Of a DNA stretch of 64,000 nucleotides, positions 1-9,431 are shown piece after piece. How positions within the stretch are numbered: the stretch's first letter is position 1; every line of letters begins with the position of its first letter. The position numbers and the translations under genes are program-made. The notes beneath the pieces were generated by a model. That model was given only the letters and a program-made list of their open reading frames with translations. It searched no databases and had not been told where the DNA came from. Location of the stretch: the NCBI RefSeq assembly GCF_005405405.1, contig NZ_BJDZ01000013.1, forward strand, positions 1-64,000, written 5' to 3'. This stretch comes from Lactiplantibacillus plajomi (GTDB lineage Bacteria > Bacillota > Bacilli > Lactobacillales > Lactobacillaceae).

Positions 1-30
1 TGCTCTTTTTTTATTTTCTATTATATCAAA

Positions 31-72
31 AGCAGGTCTGGAAAAATCCGAAGATTTTTCCAGACCTGCTTT
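31..72. terminator. Bidirectional hairpin terminator
   Basis: An 18-bp perfect stem (31-48 with 53-70) closes a CGAA loop. It is followed by a T-rich tract on the + strand, and an A/T-rich tract lies on the other side. It probably ends a gene lying left of the window. It may also serve the ABC exporter operon that stops at 355. Positions 73-354 hold no gene that I can support. Confidence 0.7.
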
Positions 73-354
73 GTTTTTAGAGACTTATGTCACAGCCTCG
101 GATAGTGCCCTAAAACTAATAATTGTCACCACCGGCCGTTCGTAGCAAAGCCCGGCGGTCCGTTTTTGTACTTTCAACCTTTAATTACTTAATTTTAACT
201 TTGACTTTAATCTTGCGTGGGACCGTCTGGCGGGAGCGCCGCCAGTCAAGTAACCACCTGACTAACGACCAGCACCCGGCTAGAACGGTCACTAAAAACG
301 ATAATTTTCGGCGCACGCACTTCACCCCCGCGACGTTTTCTTTAGCTTACCACA

Positions 355-2142
355 TTAATCGACGTGCGCGGCGTTTTGGAGTTGAATCATATCGTAATAA
401 TAACCACGTTGTTGTAGCAATTCATCGTTCGTCCCGCGTTCAACGATTTGACCCTGGTTCAAAACCAGAATCAAGTCCGCGTTTTGAATCGTCGATAACC
501 GGTGGGCGATGGCAATCGTCGTCCGATTTTGTTGAATCCGGTCTAACCCGGTTTGGATCATCTCTTCGGTTTCGGTATCGACGTTAGCGGTCGCTTCATC
601 CAAGATGAGGATTTTCGGGTCGGTCACGATCGTTCGGGCAAACGAAATTAATTGGCGCTGCCCCGACGAGTAGCTGGCGCCCCGTTCGATAACCCGCGAG
701 CGGTAGTTCTCGGGCAAGTCGTTGATAAAGTCATCGGCCTTTACGAATTCAGCGGCTTCGCGGACCTGTTCGTCCGAAATCGAATCGTTAAACATCCGAA
801 TATTGGAATTAATGTCACCGTAGAACATGAACGGTTCCTGTAACACCAACCCCAGCTTCTGGCGTAACTCGGCTGCCGGGTAGTCGCGAATATCACGGTC
901 GTCGATTAGGACTTCCCCGGATTGAAATTCATAAAAGCGCATTAAGACGTTGATCGTCGACGTTTTGCCACTCCCAGTCTGACCAACCAAGGCCACCGTT
1001 TGACCGGGTTCGGCGACAAACGACACGTCGTTTAACACCGGGTGGACGCCGTCGTAGGCAAACGTCACGTGGCGAAACTCGATTTTTCCCCGGGTGATCT
1101 TAGCCTGCGGATCGGCGTGTTGGGCCGGCGCAATCGTCGGGTCATCCATTATTCGGAGAACCCGCGACCCGGCAACCACCCCGTCCTGAAAATCGGACAG
1201 GTTATCCATCATCGAGGTCATCGGGTTATAAAAGTTATTCAGGTAAGTGACAAACGCATAAACTACCCCGGCGGCCACGTAACCGTTGAGGCCGCGCACC
1301 CCGAAGATGCCTAACACCATGACCGTCCCCAACGCGTAAAAGAGGTTAATCAACGGACTTAACAGCAACGCGTTAATTCGGATCATCGCTTGGCGGGTCC
1401 GGAAATAGGCGTCGTTGGTGTGGTCAAATTCGCCGTTAATGCGGCGTTCCTGGCGAAACTGCTGAATAACGCTGATCCCGGTAATTGCTTCGCTAAGCTT
1501 GGTGTTCAGCTCACTCAACCGCTCGCGCATCCGCCGGTAGACCCGCGAACTGTAGCGCTGATAATACCAGATGGTTAGGCCTAAAAACGGCATGAAGACC
1601 AGTAGCCACAACGCGATTTGCCGGTCCGTTAAATACATCGCGATAAAGGACGAAATCACCGCAAAAAAGGCAGTAAAGAGCGTATTAAACAGTGCCCAAA
1701 AGTTTGAAAACGACATGGTATCGTTCGTCAGCCGTGACAAAATCGAGCCACCCGGAACTTGGTCAAAATACCGCATGCCCATCCGGTGGAGTTTCTTAAA
1801 TAGCTGCCGGCGGACGTTTTCTAACATGTACTCGGCACCCATCGTACTACTGTAGTTTTGCATAAATTGCATGATTGCCCGGGTCAGCATACCAAAGAAG
1901 TATAACGCCGCAAAGTACCACATAATGGCCATCGTCGCGTGATTCGTGCGTAAGTAGTGGTCAATGTAGTATTGCAAGACCCGCGGTAAGTAAATGTTGA
2001 CTAAACTAATTAGCGCTGAAAAGATGATGGCACCGAAGAAGAACCATTTGAACGGCTTGGCGTATGGCAGTAGGCGCCGAATAACGGTCAACTGTTCCTT
2101 AACGGGCATACTGCGCGCCCAGACTGATTGTCGCTGTGCCAT
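355..2142 (-). CDS. ABC exporter subunit, LmrD/YheH-like (half-transporter with canonical Walker B)
   Basis: This is a half-size type IV ABC exporter: an N-terminal six-helix transmembrane domain (about residues 30-330) followed by a nucleotide-binding domain (about 350-595). Walker A reads GQTGSGKT, Walker B is ILILDEAT with the catalytic Glu present, and the H-loop is AHRLST. The signature motif is altered to YSSGQRQ instead of LSGGQ. With the upstream gene it should form a heterodimeric multidrug or lipid-type exporter with one degenerate ATP site. The ATG at 2142 overlaps the stop of the upstream gene; a GTG three bases earlier is an alternative start. The fold is certain; the substrate cannot be told. 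Confidence 0.9.
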   Translation of the reverse strand: MAQRQSVWARSMPVKEQLTVIRRLLPYAKPFKWFFFGAIIFSALISLVNIYLPRVLQYYIDHYLRTNHATMAIMWYFAALYFFGMLTRAIMQFMQNYSSTMGAEYMLENVRRQLFKKLHRMGMRYFDQVPGGSILSRLTNDTMSFSNFWALFNTLFTAFFAVISSFIAMYLTDRQIALWLLVFMPFLGLTIWYYQRYSSRVYRRMRERLSELNTKLSEAITGISVIQQFRQERRINGEFDHTNDAYFRTRQAMIRINALLLSPLINLFYALGTVMVLGIFGVRGLNGYVAAGVVYAFVTYLNNFYNPMTSMMDNLSDFQDGVVAGSRVLRIMDDPTIAPAQHADPQAKITRGKIEFRHVTFAYDGVHPVLNDVSFVAEPGQTVALVGQTGSGKTSTINVLMRFYEFQSGEVLIDDRDIRDYPAAELRQKLGLVLQEPFMFYGDINSNIRMFNDSISDEQVREAAEFVKADDFINDLPENYRSRVIERGASYSSGQRQLISFARTIVTDPKILILDEATANVDTETEEMIQTGLDRIQQNRTTIAIAHRLSTIQNADLILVLNQGQIVERGTNDELLQQRGYYYDMIQLQNAAHVD

Positions 2143-3893
2143 CACTGCACCGCCCCTTCCACTTTGGTTTCCAACTGTTGTTGGTCGAACATTTGCTGAT
2201 ACCAGCCGTGTTGTGCCATCAACTGCTGATGGTTACCGCGTTCCACGACCCGGCCGGCGTCCAGCACGATAATTTCATCCGCGTTCATCACCGAGCTTAA
2301 CCGGTGAGCCGCGATAATCGTCGTTTTGTCGGCCCGTTCCGCCTTCAAATTACCCAAAATTTGGGCTTCGGTCTCGGCGTCGACCGCCGACAACGCATCG
2401 TCTAAGATCAATAGTTCCGGGTTGATCAACAGCGCGCGGGCAATCGCCAACCGCTGTCGTTGCCCACCGGACAAGGAAATCCCTTCCTCACCGACTTGGG
2501 TATCGTAACCTTCCGCCATCGTTGCGATTTGACCACTTAAGTCACTCTTGGCGGCAACCGCTTCGACCGTTTCCTGACTGACCCGTGGATCGGCAAAACG
2601 GATATTTTCACGAATTGTATTGGAGAAAAGAAAACTATCCTGCGGCACGTAGCCGATTGCCGGTAAGTAGCTATCCAGAGCGTAGCGTTTGATATCGTGG
2701 CCGCCGTAAACAATTTGGCCGTCATAGTTATCAAATTCGCGGAGGATCAACTTCATAATCGTTGACTTGCCGGCACCGACCCGGCCAACGATACCAAGCG
2801 TCTGGCCCGCTTTGAGTTCAAAGTGGACGTCCTGCAAACTCGTACCGGCATCGTCGGGATAGTTAAATTGCTTAATGGCGTAGCGTAAATCACCATGTGG
2901 CCGCTGTTCCAGACCATCCTTCGAATCGACGATTGCACTTTGCTGGTTCAACAGTTCCATAACCCGGTCGTAGGACGCGTTCCCACGTTCCATGGTATTG
3001 AACAACATGCCGACCGCAAACATCGGCCAGACCATCATGCCTAAATAGGTGATGAACGAAACCAGGTTACCAATGGTAATGACGCCGTCACTAACGTAAA
3101 TCCCACCCAAAATAATCGTTGCGGCGTAGGAGACCGCAATGATCAGGGTAATTGCCGGGTCGAACAGCGAGTCCAGCACATTAACGCGACGGTTGATTTT
3201 AATCGTCTGGTCGATTTGGTCATTAAAATCGGCAACGTCGGCCTTTTCCTGACCAAGCGCCTTAATGACTTTAATGCCACTAATGCTTTCCTGGGCCTTA
3301 TTATTCAGCCTCGAAAAAGCCGCTTGCGAAGCGCGAAACGCCACGTGAATCTTCTTGCCTAAGTAGCGTGAGGCCACCGCAAGTAATGGGAACGGGATGA
3401 CCGCAATTAACGTCAACCGCCAATCGATCAGCATCATCATCGCAATCAGGGTCGTCCCACCGGTAATGATCGAATCCGCAAATTGCAAGATACCCCCGCC
3501 GGCGACCCGTTCAACCGCGGTTAAGTCGTTAGTCGCGTGGGCCATCAAGTCCCCGGTCCGGTACTTCTGATAGAAGGTCGCGTCCATTTTCATGAAATGC
3601 CAAAATAAGCGTTCCCGCAAGGTCCGTTCAAGACCGGCCGCCCCACCCCAGATGGCGTTACGCCACAGAAAGCGGGTCAGGTACTGCCCAACGGCCGCGG
3701 CCGCAATGATCACCAAGTAAATCGTTAAGGACCGGGCCGTTAAGCGGTGTTGGTTAATGCCATCCACGACGTTCCCAATCACCCGTGGCGGGATAATCCC
3801 AATAATTGCGGTAAAAATCAGCCCGATCACGCCCGCCGAATATAACTTCCATTCACGCCGGAAATACCAGCCTAGTTTTAGAAAAATACTCAC
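2142..3893 (-). CDS. ABC exporter subunit, LmrC/YheI-like (half-transporter with degenerate Walker B)
   Basis: This is the second half-transporter of the pair (583 aa). It has six TM helices (about 15-310) and then an NBD with Walker A GRVGAGKS, signature LSGGQRQR and H-loop AHRLSS. Walker B is LLILDDAL, with Asp in place of the catalytic Glu. Together with the altered signature of its partner this gives one weak and one consensus ATP site, the usual LmrCD-type asymmetry. The start is GTG at 3893, behind the Shine-Dalgarno (SD) sequence AGAGGGGG. It is translationally coupled to the downstream gene and is first in the operon. Confidence 0.9.
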   Translation of the reverse strand: MSIFLKLGWYFRREWKLYSAGVIGLIFTAIIGIIPPRVIGNVVDGINQHRLTARSLTIYLVIIAAAAVGQYLTRFLWRNAIWGGAAGLERTLRERLFWHFMKMDATFYQKYRTGDLMAHATNDLTAVERVAGGGILQFADSIITGGTTLIAMMMLIDWRLTLIAVIPFPLLAVASRYLGKKIHVAFRASQAAFSRLNNKAQESISGIKVIKALGQEKADVADFNDQIDQTIKINRRVNVLDSLFDPAITLIIAVSYAATIILGGIYVSDGVITIGNLVSFITYLGMMVWPMFAVGMLFNTMERGNASYDRVMELLNQQSAIVDSKDGLEQRPHGDLRYAIKQFNYPDDAGTSLQDVHFELKAGQTLGIVGRVGAGKSTIMKLILREFDNYDGQIVYGGHDIKRYALDSYLPAIGYVPQDSFLFSNTIRENIRFADPRVSQETVEAVAAKSDLSGQIATMAEGYDTQVGEEGISLSGGQRQRLAIARALLINPELLILDDALSAVDAETEAQILGNLKAERADKTTIIAAHRLSSVMNADEIIVLDAGRVVERGNHQQLMAQHGWYQQMFDQQQLETKVEGAVQ

Positions 3894-3913
3894 GGTGCAC
3901 CCCCTCTAATAAT

Positions 3914-3932
3914 TTAATTAAATTTTAATTAA
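3914..3932. promoter_or_regulatory. AT-rich palindrome upstream of the ABC exporter (candidate operator)
   Basis: A 19-bp palindrome (TTAATTAAA-T-TTTAATTAA type) lies 21 bp upstream of the exporter GTG start. It falls where the promoter spacer would be: a weak TTGTCT / AATTAT pair flanks it on the minus strand. MarR-family regulators often bind such TTAATTA palindromes, but no MarR gene is adjacent. It could also be chance AT-richness. Confidence 0.35.
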
Positions 3933-3987
3933 GACAACCATATACATTACCATATTTATTAGTTAAGCCGACATTATTTGTTCGTAA

Positions 3988-4036
3988 AAACCGGTAGCCA
4001 CCCCGCAATGGTGCGCAGGGTGGCTACCGGCCAGTT
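3988..4036 (-). terminator. Terminator of the yhgE/pip gene
   Basis: Inverted repeat with arms CCGGTAGCCACCC and GGGTGGCTACCGG, followed on the minus strand by TTTTTA. It lies just downstream of the stop at 4049. Confidence 0.8.
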
Positions 4037-4048
4037 TAACGATTCGAC

Positions 4049-7000
4049 TTATTTGCCAGCCTTCATCTGAATTTCAGCTTCGGCAGGCACTTGCATATTT
4101 TTCTTCTTTAAGAAAACCATTGAAGCCCATAGTAAGACTAAGGCTAGGACGGCGAAGAAGAGCAACATCGCGATCGAAGACCAGAAGATACCGGTCCCCC
4201 AACCGCCCGTCAAGGATTGCCGGAACGCTTGAATCGAGTACGTTAACGGCAAGAACGGGTGGATGACGTTGAAGAAGTGGTTGGTAATTTCCATTGGGAA
4301 GGTCCCACCAGAACCACCAAGTTGTAACATCAACAGAACCATCGCTAAGAACCGACCTGGGTTATCCAGTAACATCGACAGGAACATAACGATGAACATC
4401 GACGCCAGGGCAATCATGATCGCCGTCAAGAAGTAACCGCCCATGCTGATTGGCTTCAAGCCAACGATCAACAACGCGATACATTCAATCACGGCCATGC
4501 CGATTGCGACCGGTGCGCCGACCGCAATTTTACTCCAGAACCACTGGGTCGCAGTCCCGTCGTCGTCCGCCATCCGCCGAATTGGATAGGCGAAGTTAAA
4601 GACGACCGCCCCAACGTATAACGCTAAGGAAAGCACGTACGGTGCTAAGGCGTGACCGTAGTTCGGCACGTAACTGTAGTTCGAATGGGTCAACTTCGAC
4701 GGTGCCGCAAACATGTTGGCGTTCGACGACTTCAACGGCGTTGCGTTGATCGTGTCGGCCCCGCTTTGTAAGGACTTCGCTAACGTCTTATTCCCATTCT
4801 TGATCTTCTTGTTACCCGCTAATAACTTAGCAGAGTTGTTATCCAACTGATCCGCACCATCGGCAAGTTGTTGCACCCCGTCAGTCAACTGACCGGTGCT
4901 CCCTTGTAAGGTTTGCAACCCGGTGTTTAATTGACCAGCACCGTCATCCAATTGTTGAACGCCGGAAACTAAGGTTGGCACCTTACCGTTCAAGGTGGTT
5001 AAACCGCCGGATAATTGTTGAATCCCACCAACTAATAGTGGCACCTGACCGTTTAAGGTATTCAAACCACCAGATAATTGTTGAATCCCACCAACGAGCA
5101 GTGGTACTTGGCCGTTCAAAGTCGTTAAGCCGCCAGTAACTTGGCTGGACCCGTTGAATAACTGTTGGACGCCGCTAATTAACGTTGGAATCTGGGCGTT
5201 GAGTTGCGCCGTACCACTCGCTAACTGGCTGGCGCCATTCCGCAACTGACCGGAGTTGGCCATTAATTGGCTGCTCCCATCGGTCAACTGTTTGACGCCG
5301 TTGACTAAGGTTGGGACTTGACCATTTAAGGTCGTTAAGCCGCCTTGCAATTGGGTGGCACCACTCGTTAAGTCACCGGACTTGCCAACTAATTCCTGCG
5401 TCCCGGCTGACAAAGTACCAACACCCGAAACTAAAGCGGGCGTTCCGGTTGCTAAGGCGTTCGTACCTTTAGATAAATCACCGATTCCGGCAGTTAGGGC
5501 TGGTACCGACTGATTCATTTGCGCCAATCCGGTACTCAAACTACTCGTCCCCGCTTGCAACTGCGTCAGTCCAGCCGTGACCTTGGTTGACCCATCGCTC
5601 AACTGACTGGCACCACTGGTCATTTCATTAAGGTTCCCGATTAACGCGTTAACCCCCGTTTCCAATTCTTGGAAACTAGCGGCTAAGCTCTGGTCGGTAC
5701 CGCTCGTCGCAGTCGCATTGGTCTTCATCATCGTCTGCATCTTGGTCATCGTTGCTTTTAGATCCTGTGCAGCCGCTGTTTTAGCCTGACTATCACCACT
5801 TTGACCGACCGTGGCTAAGCTTGCTTCCAACGCCTTAACTTGCGCATCGGTTAAGTTTTGTGATTTTTGCAGGCCTTCAATTTTCGCATTGATCTGACTC
5901 GTCAAATCGCTGGTGCTGGTCGTGGCCGTCAACGTGGTCACGTCCTTTTGAACCGCACTCATCATGGTATTGACTTGATCAGCACTCGCACCACTTTGGG
6001 CACTGGCCATCATTTTATCAACGGCTTTGAGCGCCGTTTCCATGCTAGCCATCCCCGTTTGTAACTGTTTAATCTTTTGAACGTTTTCTTCACTCGTACC
6101 CTCAGTGACCATGTCGGCCAAGCCTTGGGACACTTGCGTACTGCCCGCTTTTAAAGTCGCAACGGAATCGTTAATTTTAGTTGCGCCATTGCTTGCGTCA
6201 GTCACGGATTTTGGCAAGGCGGCCGTCTTCGTTTGAAGTTCAGTAACCCCGGCGTTCAGTGCCTTAGCACCGTCCGCAGTTTGTTGAATGCCACCACTAA
6301 GCTTCGTGACCCCTTCATCGGCAGACTTAACGCCGTTGGTATAAGCGGTCACCCCTTGTGCAAGGGTCGTGGAGCCGCTCGACAACTGTTCGACGCCACT
6401 CGCTAATTCACCGGTCTTACTATTCAACTTCTTTAAACCGGCCGAAACGGTGTAAACACCGTCCGTGTAATTCACGATTCCCACCTTTAGCGCTTGGGAA
6501 CCATCAGCCAATTGGACGACCCCGTTCGCTAGCGTACCGGTCTTACCGTTCAATTGACCCAGACCCGCTGTCACTTGACTGGAACCACTGGTCAACTGGC
6601 TGACGCCGCTCGCCAAGGCGCCACTCTTGCTATTCAACTGGTTGGCACCACTGGCAAGCTGGCCAACGCCACTCGCCAAGGCGCCACTCTTACTATTCAA
6701 CTGGTTAGCACCGCTGGCTAATTGGCCAACGCCACTGGCGAGTTGACCGGTACTCCCGTTTAAGGTGTCCAGCCCGGTCTTCAACGCACTACCACCGTTA
6801 GCTAACTTCGCAATACCAGCAGGCAGTTGCTTAACTTTAGTATTCAGCTCCGTCGTCCCGTTTTTCAACGTGTGGACCCCGGTCGTGTAGGTCGTTAAGC
6901 CGTCTTGCAGTACGACGCCACCGTCTTTTAACTTGGTGGCCCCGTCAGCGGCTTTCTGGTAACCGTCACCGGCCGTTTTAACCTGCTTGAACATCGCTAA

Positions 7001-7495
7001 GGCGTAGGCTTTCGTAACTTCGGAGCGGACGTTAGCGTTTAATTCGGTTGCCCCGGTATCACTAATAACTTTCCCAATGTAGTTCAGGGAGGCGTTCGTT
7101 GAGTAGTGCAACTTCATCTTCTGGGGATGCTCACTAGTGACCGTCGTGGCGTGTTTCGAAAAATTACTTGGAATCGTGACGACCATGTAGTACTTACGAT
7201 TCTGCATCCCCTGCTTAGCCTTCTCCGCGGAGACGAAGTGCCAGCCAAGCTGCTTGTTCTTTTTAATGTTGGTCACCATCTGTTCACCAACCGCGAAGCG
7301 TTTGCCTTGATAGTTAACTGGCTTATCATTGTTAACAACGGCCACTGGCAAGTGCTTCGTTTCCCCATAAGGATCCCACACCGACGTCAGAAAGAAGACG
7401 CTGTAGAGAAATGGGATCAAAACCATAACTGCAACTGAAATCCATAAAATTTTACTATGACGAATAGCTTTCCATTCGTCGCGAATCATTTTCAC
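4049..7495 (-). CDS. YhgE/Pip family membrane protein with a long repeat ectodomain
   Basis: This is a very large (about 1,150 aa) YhgE/Pip protein. One TM helix sits near the N-terminus (residues about 15-38). A roughly 900-residue extracellular region follows, and the C-terminal ABC-2-like membrane domain has five to six helices (about 960-1140). The ectodomain is built from 7-residue LxxGxxQL/SGA-type repeats that predict a long coiled coil. Several units are near-identical 21-residue blocks repeated in tandem (DNA 4960-5110 and 6590-6730). Pip is a phage-infection receptor in Lactococcus, and other relatives are ESX/WXG100-secretion-linked. The start chosen is GTG 7495, ten bases after AGGAAGG; ATG 7489 is equally possible. 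The TetR gene lies directly upstream on the same strand and probably controls it. Confidence 0.85.
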   Translation of the reverse strand: MKMIRDEWKAIRHSKILWISVAVMVLIPFLYSVFFLTSVWDPYGETKHLPVAVVNNDKPVNYQGKRFAVGEQMVTNIKKNKQLGWHFVSAEKAKQGMQNRKYYMVVTIPSNFSKHATTVTSEHPQKMKLHYSTNASLNYIGKVISDTGATELNANVRSEVTKAYALAMFKQVKTAGDGYQKAADGATKLKDGGVVLQDGLTTYTTGVHTLKNGTTELNTKVKQLPAGIAKLANGGSALKTGLDTLNGSTGQLASGVGQLASGANQLNSKSGALASGVGQLASGANQLNSKSGALASGVSQLTSGSSQVTAGLGQLNGKTGTLANGVVQLADGSQALKVGIVNYTDGVYTVSAGLKKLNSKTGELASGVEQLSSGSTTLAQGVTAYTNGVKSADEGVTKLSGGIQQTADGAKALNAGVTELQTKTAALPKSVTDASNGATKINDSVATLKAGSTQVSQGLADMVTEGTSEENVQKIKQLQTGMASMETALKAVDKMMASAQSGASADQVNTMMSAVQKDVTTLTATTSTSDLTSQINAKIEGLQKSQNLTDAQVKALEASLATVGQSGDSQAKTAAAQDLKATMTKMQTMMKTNATATSGTDQSLAASFQELETGVNALIGNLNEMTSGASQLSDGSTKVTAGLTQLQAGTSSLSTGLAQMNQSVPALTAGIGDLSKGTNALATGTPALVSGVGTLSAGTQELVGKSGDLTSGATQLQGGLTTLNGQVPTLVNGVKQLTDGSSQLMANSGQLRNGASQLASGTAQLNAQIPTLISGVQQLFNGSSQVTGGLTTLNGQVPLLVGGIQQLSGGLNTLNGQVPLLVGGIQQLSGGLTTLNGKVPTLVSGVQQLDDGAGQLNTGLQTLQGSTGQLTDGVQQLADGADQLDNNSAKLLAGNKKIKNGNKTLAKSLQSGADTINATPLKSSNANMFAAPSKLTHSNYSYVPNYGHALAPYVLSLALYVGAVVFNFAYPIRRMADDDGTATQWFWSKIAVGAPVAIGMAVIECIALLIVGLKPISMGGYFLTAIMIALASMFIVMFLSMLLDNPGRFLAMVLLMLQLGGSGGTFPMEITNHFFNVIHPFLPLTYSIQAFRQSLTGGWGTGIFWSSIAMLLFFAVLALVLLWASMVFLKKKNMQVPAEAEIQMKAGK

Positions 7496-7522
7496 TGACC
7501 TGAAACCTTCCTTCAAAAAACT

Positions 7523-8065
7523 TTAAACCGAATGTTGTTCGAGCGAGAACACCGTTGCCAGTGTTGCCCGGATCGTAGCCTGGGTGCTTTCGGCTTCCCC
7601 ATCACGACCACTATTGTTGAGCCACTGCACGATACTCATCACCACCCCACTCACCAAGTAGGCGGTGAGGTCCGGGTGCTGCGAGTCGCGAATCGTTTCT
7701 AGGACGCGGTCGCTGGCTTCCGTCTGTGCCAGTGTCACAAAGCAATTATTGATGACTTGCTGTGAGCGACTATTGTCGGCGTCCGAATTCGTCACTAACA
7801 GGTGGCGTAGTATTTGGGTATGCGTCCCAATAAACTGCGCCATAATGGTCGAGCCCGCGGCGTTTTTACGCTCAGCCGCCAGTAACTCTTCCAGCGCGTG
7901 AATCACCATTTGATCGAGCAAGTCGAACTTGTCCGTGTAATAGCGGTAAAAGCTACTCCGGTGAATCAAAGCCTGCGAACAAATCTGCTCAACCGTTATC
8001 TGCGAAATTGACCGTTGCTCTAACAATTGGTACAGCGCTCGCTGTAAATCTAGCTCCGTACGCAT
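7523..8065 (-). CDS. TetR/AcrR family regulator
   Basis: The N-terminal helix-turn-helix (about residues 15-45, including the typical HRSSFYRYYTDK segment) marks a TetR regulator. The C-terminal half is helical and probably binds a ligand. ATG 8065 is chosen because an extended SD (AAAGGGGTGATT) sits ten bases upstream; the GTG at 8080 falls within that SD. It is about 30 bp upstream of, and co-directional with, the YhgE/Pip gene, an arrangement seen in several lactobacilli. A 24-bp palindrome lies just upstream of its start. Confidence 0.85.
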   Translation of the reverse strand: MRTELDLQRALYQLLEQRSISQITVEQICSQALIHRSSFYRYYTDKFDLLDQMVIHALEELLAAERKNAAGSTIMAQFIGTHTQILRHLLVTNSDADNSRSQQVINNCFVTLAQTEASDRVLETIRDSQHPDLTAYLVSGVVMSIVQWLNNSGRDGEAESTQATIRATLATVFSLEQHSV

Positions 8066-8090
8066 TGAAATTATAATCACCCCTTTTTAC

Positions 8091-8114
8091 ATTCTTATAT
8101 TCGAATAGAAGAAT
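8091..8114. promoter_or_regulatory. 24-bp near-perfect palindrome upstream of the TetR gene (candidate operator)
   Basis: ATTCTTATATTCGAATAGAAGAAT is a palindrome with a single mismatched pair, 25 bp upstream of the TetR start codon. It spans a possible -10 (TATAAG on the minus strand). Its left half shares 15 of 16 bases with the sequence overlapping the ArsR promoter at 8517-8532. The binding protein may therefore be TetR itself or the neighbouring ArsR protein. Confidence 0.6.
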
Positions 8115-8168
8115 ATAGTTCCCGTAAAAACACGCTGCATCCCCGTGCAACGATTTTTGGTAGCGCGA

Positions 8169-8498
8169 TTAATGTAAGTACGGTTTGAGTTCCAAATCGG
8201 CTTTCAACGTATGAATCAAGTGTTCCACCTTGGTTAACGGCGCATCGAAAGTCACGTGATAAAAGTTACGGGTACCCTTGTGTTCCACCGAAACAAAATG
8301 GTGATCCTTCAACGTCTTTAACTGGTGCGACACCGCCGGTTGCGAAATGTGCATCCGCTTGGTCAACTCACCCACGGTCAGGCCGTGCGCATGTTTCGTT
8401 AACTCGATCATAATCTGTTGCCGGCGTTCATCCGCTAAGACTTCGAAAATCGGAATCGTTTCGCGGAATTCTTGGAGCGCTTCTTCACTGCTAACCAT
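8169..8498 (-). CDS. ArsR family winged-helix regulator
   Basis: This is a short (109 aa) ArsR/SmtB-type winged-helix protein. The recognition region around VGELTKRMHISQPAVSHQLK is typical, followed by a beta wing (HKGTRNFYHV). No Cys pair or other ArsR/SmtB metal-site motif is visible, so it probably senses something other than thiophilic metals. The start is ATG 8498, nine bases after GGGAGG; the longer frame to 8531 has no SD. It is monocistronic or read into the TetR gene. Confidence 0.85.
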   Translation of the reverse strand: MVSSEEALQEFRETIPIFEVLADERRQQIMIELTKHAHGLTVGELTKRMHISQPAVSHQLKTLKDHHFVSVEHKGTRNFYHVTFDAPLTKVEHLIHTLKADLELKPYLH

Positions 8499-8512
8499 GT
8501 TAAACGGCCTCC

Positions 8513-8546
8513 CTATATTCTTATATTCCAATATTTGAATGAATCA
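8513..8546 (-). promoter_or_regulatory. Promoter and candidate operator of the ArsR gene
   Basis: On the minus strand TTGATT and TATAAG are separated by 16 bp. The spacer holds ATTCAAATATTGGAAT, a 16-bp palindrome with one mismatched pair. The layout fits autorepression by ArsR. Confidence 0.5.
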
Positions 8547-8679
8547 ATACTAACCCTTTTTATCCCGCTTTGCAACACCTCAATTAAGTTTGTCGATTTT
8601 CGCGACAATTTCAAAAAATTGGTCTTCTTTTTAAAATTGGTAACGATTACACTAACCACTAAGAAAGCGGGTGTTAGCT

Positions 8680-8943
8680 ATGAAACCTTTTCCTCAACCA
8701 ACCATCCTCGAACACTTGGGACTCGTAACGGGATGCTGGTTACTCGTTCAGTTATTGCTCCTGCCAAGCGCCCTCGGCAATGACGCTAACAGCTTACATT
8801 ATTTGGGCATTGCCTTAATTGGTCTAATTTTTTTAATAACCTTGATCGATGCCTACCGCGTCTACGCCCGCCAAATCACGCGTCCCTACTTAGCAATCGA
8901 CGTCCTGACGCTGGTTGCGGTCAGTCTGCTGCTGTTATTTTAA
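8680..8943 (+). CDS. Small membrane protein, unknown function
   Basis: An 87-residue hydrophobic protein with three predicted TM segments (about residues 15-33, 40-58 and 70-87) and short polar loops. I do not recognise a family. ATG 8680 is preferred; GTG 8671 is an in-frame alternative, and neither has a strong SD. A strong terminator follows within 15 bp, which supports an independent gene. Confidence 0.6.
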   Translation: MKPFPQPTILEHLGLVTGCWLLVQLLLLPSALGNDANSLHYLGIALIGLIFLITLIDAYRVYARQITRPYLAIDVLTLVAVSLLLLF

Positions 8944-8954
8944 AGTATTTTCAA

Positions 8955-8990
8955 AATAAGTCGTGACAAAGACGTCACGACTTATTTAAC
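8955..8990. terminator. Hairpin terminator between convergent genes
   Basis: A 13-bp stem (AATAAGTCGTGAC with GTCACGACTTATT) around a six-base loop. It sits between the + strand small membrane gene and the minus strand HxlR gene. Confidence 0.75.
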
Positions 8991-9034
8991 GTACTCGGAC
9001 GGTAATCACCAAAACGTGGGTTCCTTTGCCCTTG

Positions 9035-9385
9035 CTACTCACCAATGGCCTTGCCATCCGCCTCTAAATAGTCGGTACCCCAGTCCGCCATCGCCTGAAT
9101 CACTGGGCGAAAGGTTGCACCAAAGGCCGAAACGGCGTACTCGGTTTTCACCGGGACGGTCGCGTAAACGGTTTTCTGAATAATACCGTCCGCTTCTAAT
9201 TCGGCTAACTGCCGTGCCAGCATTCGCTTCGTCACGTAAGGTAATTTTCGTTGTAACTCAGAAAAGCGCAACACGCCCGCGTTGAATAAATGGTATAAAA
9301 TCACCGTTTTCCACTTTCCCGCAATAAACTGTAACGTATTTTGAATTGGACATCCCGGTGCACAATCGTAATGTTTCCTCACCAT
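9035..9385 (-). CDS. HxlR family transcriptional regulator
   Basis: A winged-helix HxlR/DUF24 protein of 116 aa with the family core: Cys-Pro near the N-terminus (CAPGCPIQNTL), then GKWKTVILYHLF, FSELQRKLPYVTKRML and the wing. Many family members sense electrophiles or disulfide stress through the N-terminal Cys; here two Cys (CAPGC) sit at that position. ATG 9385 is chosen to match family length and because GGGGGA lies just upstream. It is transcribed away from the quinone-oxidoreductase gene, its probable target. Confidence 0.85.
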   Translation of the reverse strand: MVRKHYDCAPGCPIQNTLQFIAGKWKTVILYHLFNAGVLRFSELQRKLPYVTKRMLARQLAELEADGIIQKTVYATVPVKTEYAVSAFGATFRPVIQAMADWGTDYLEADGKAIGE

Positions 9386-9431
9386 TACCCATCCCCCCAT
9401 TGCTGTTTTGCCTAACCATGCCTTAAATTTA

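Noticed and set aside
123-587. 154-codon + strand frame at the left end
   Set aside because: Arg/Ser-rich translation overlapping the ABC exporter on the opposite strand; no SD.
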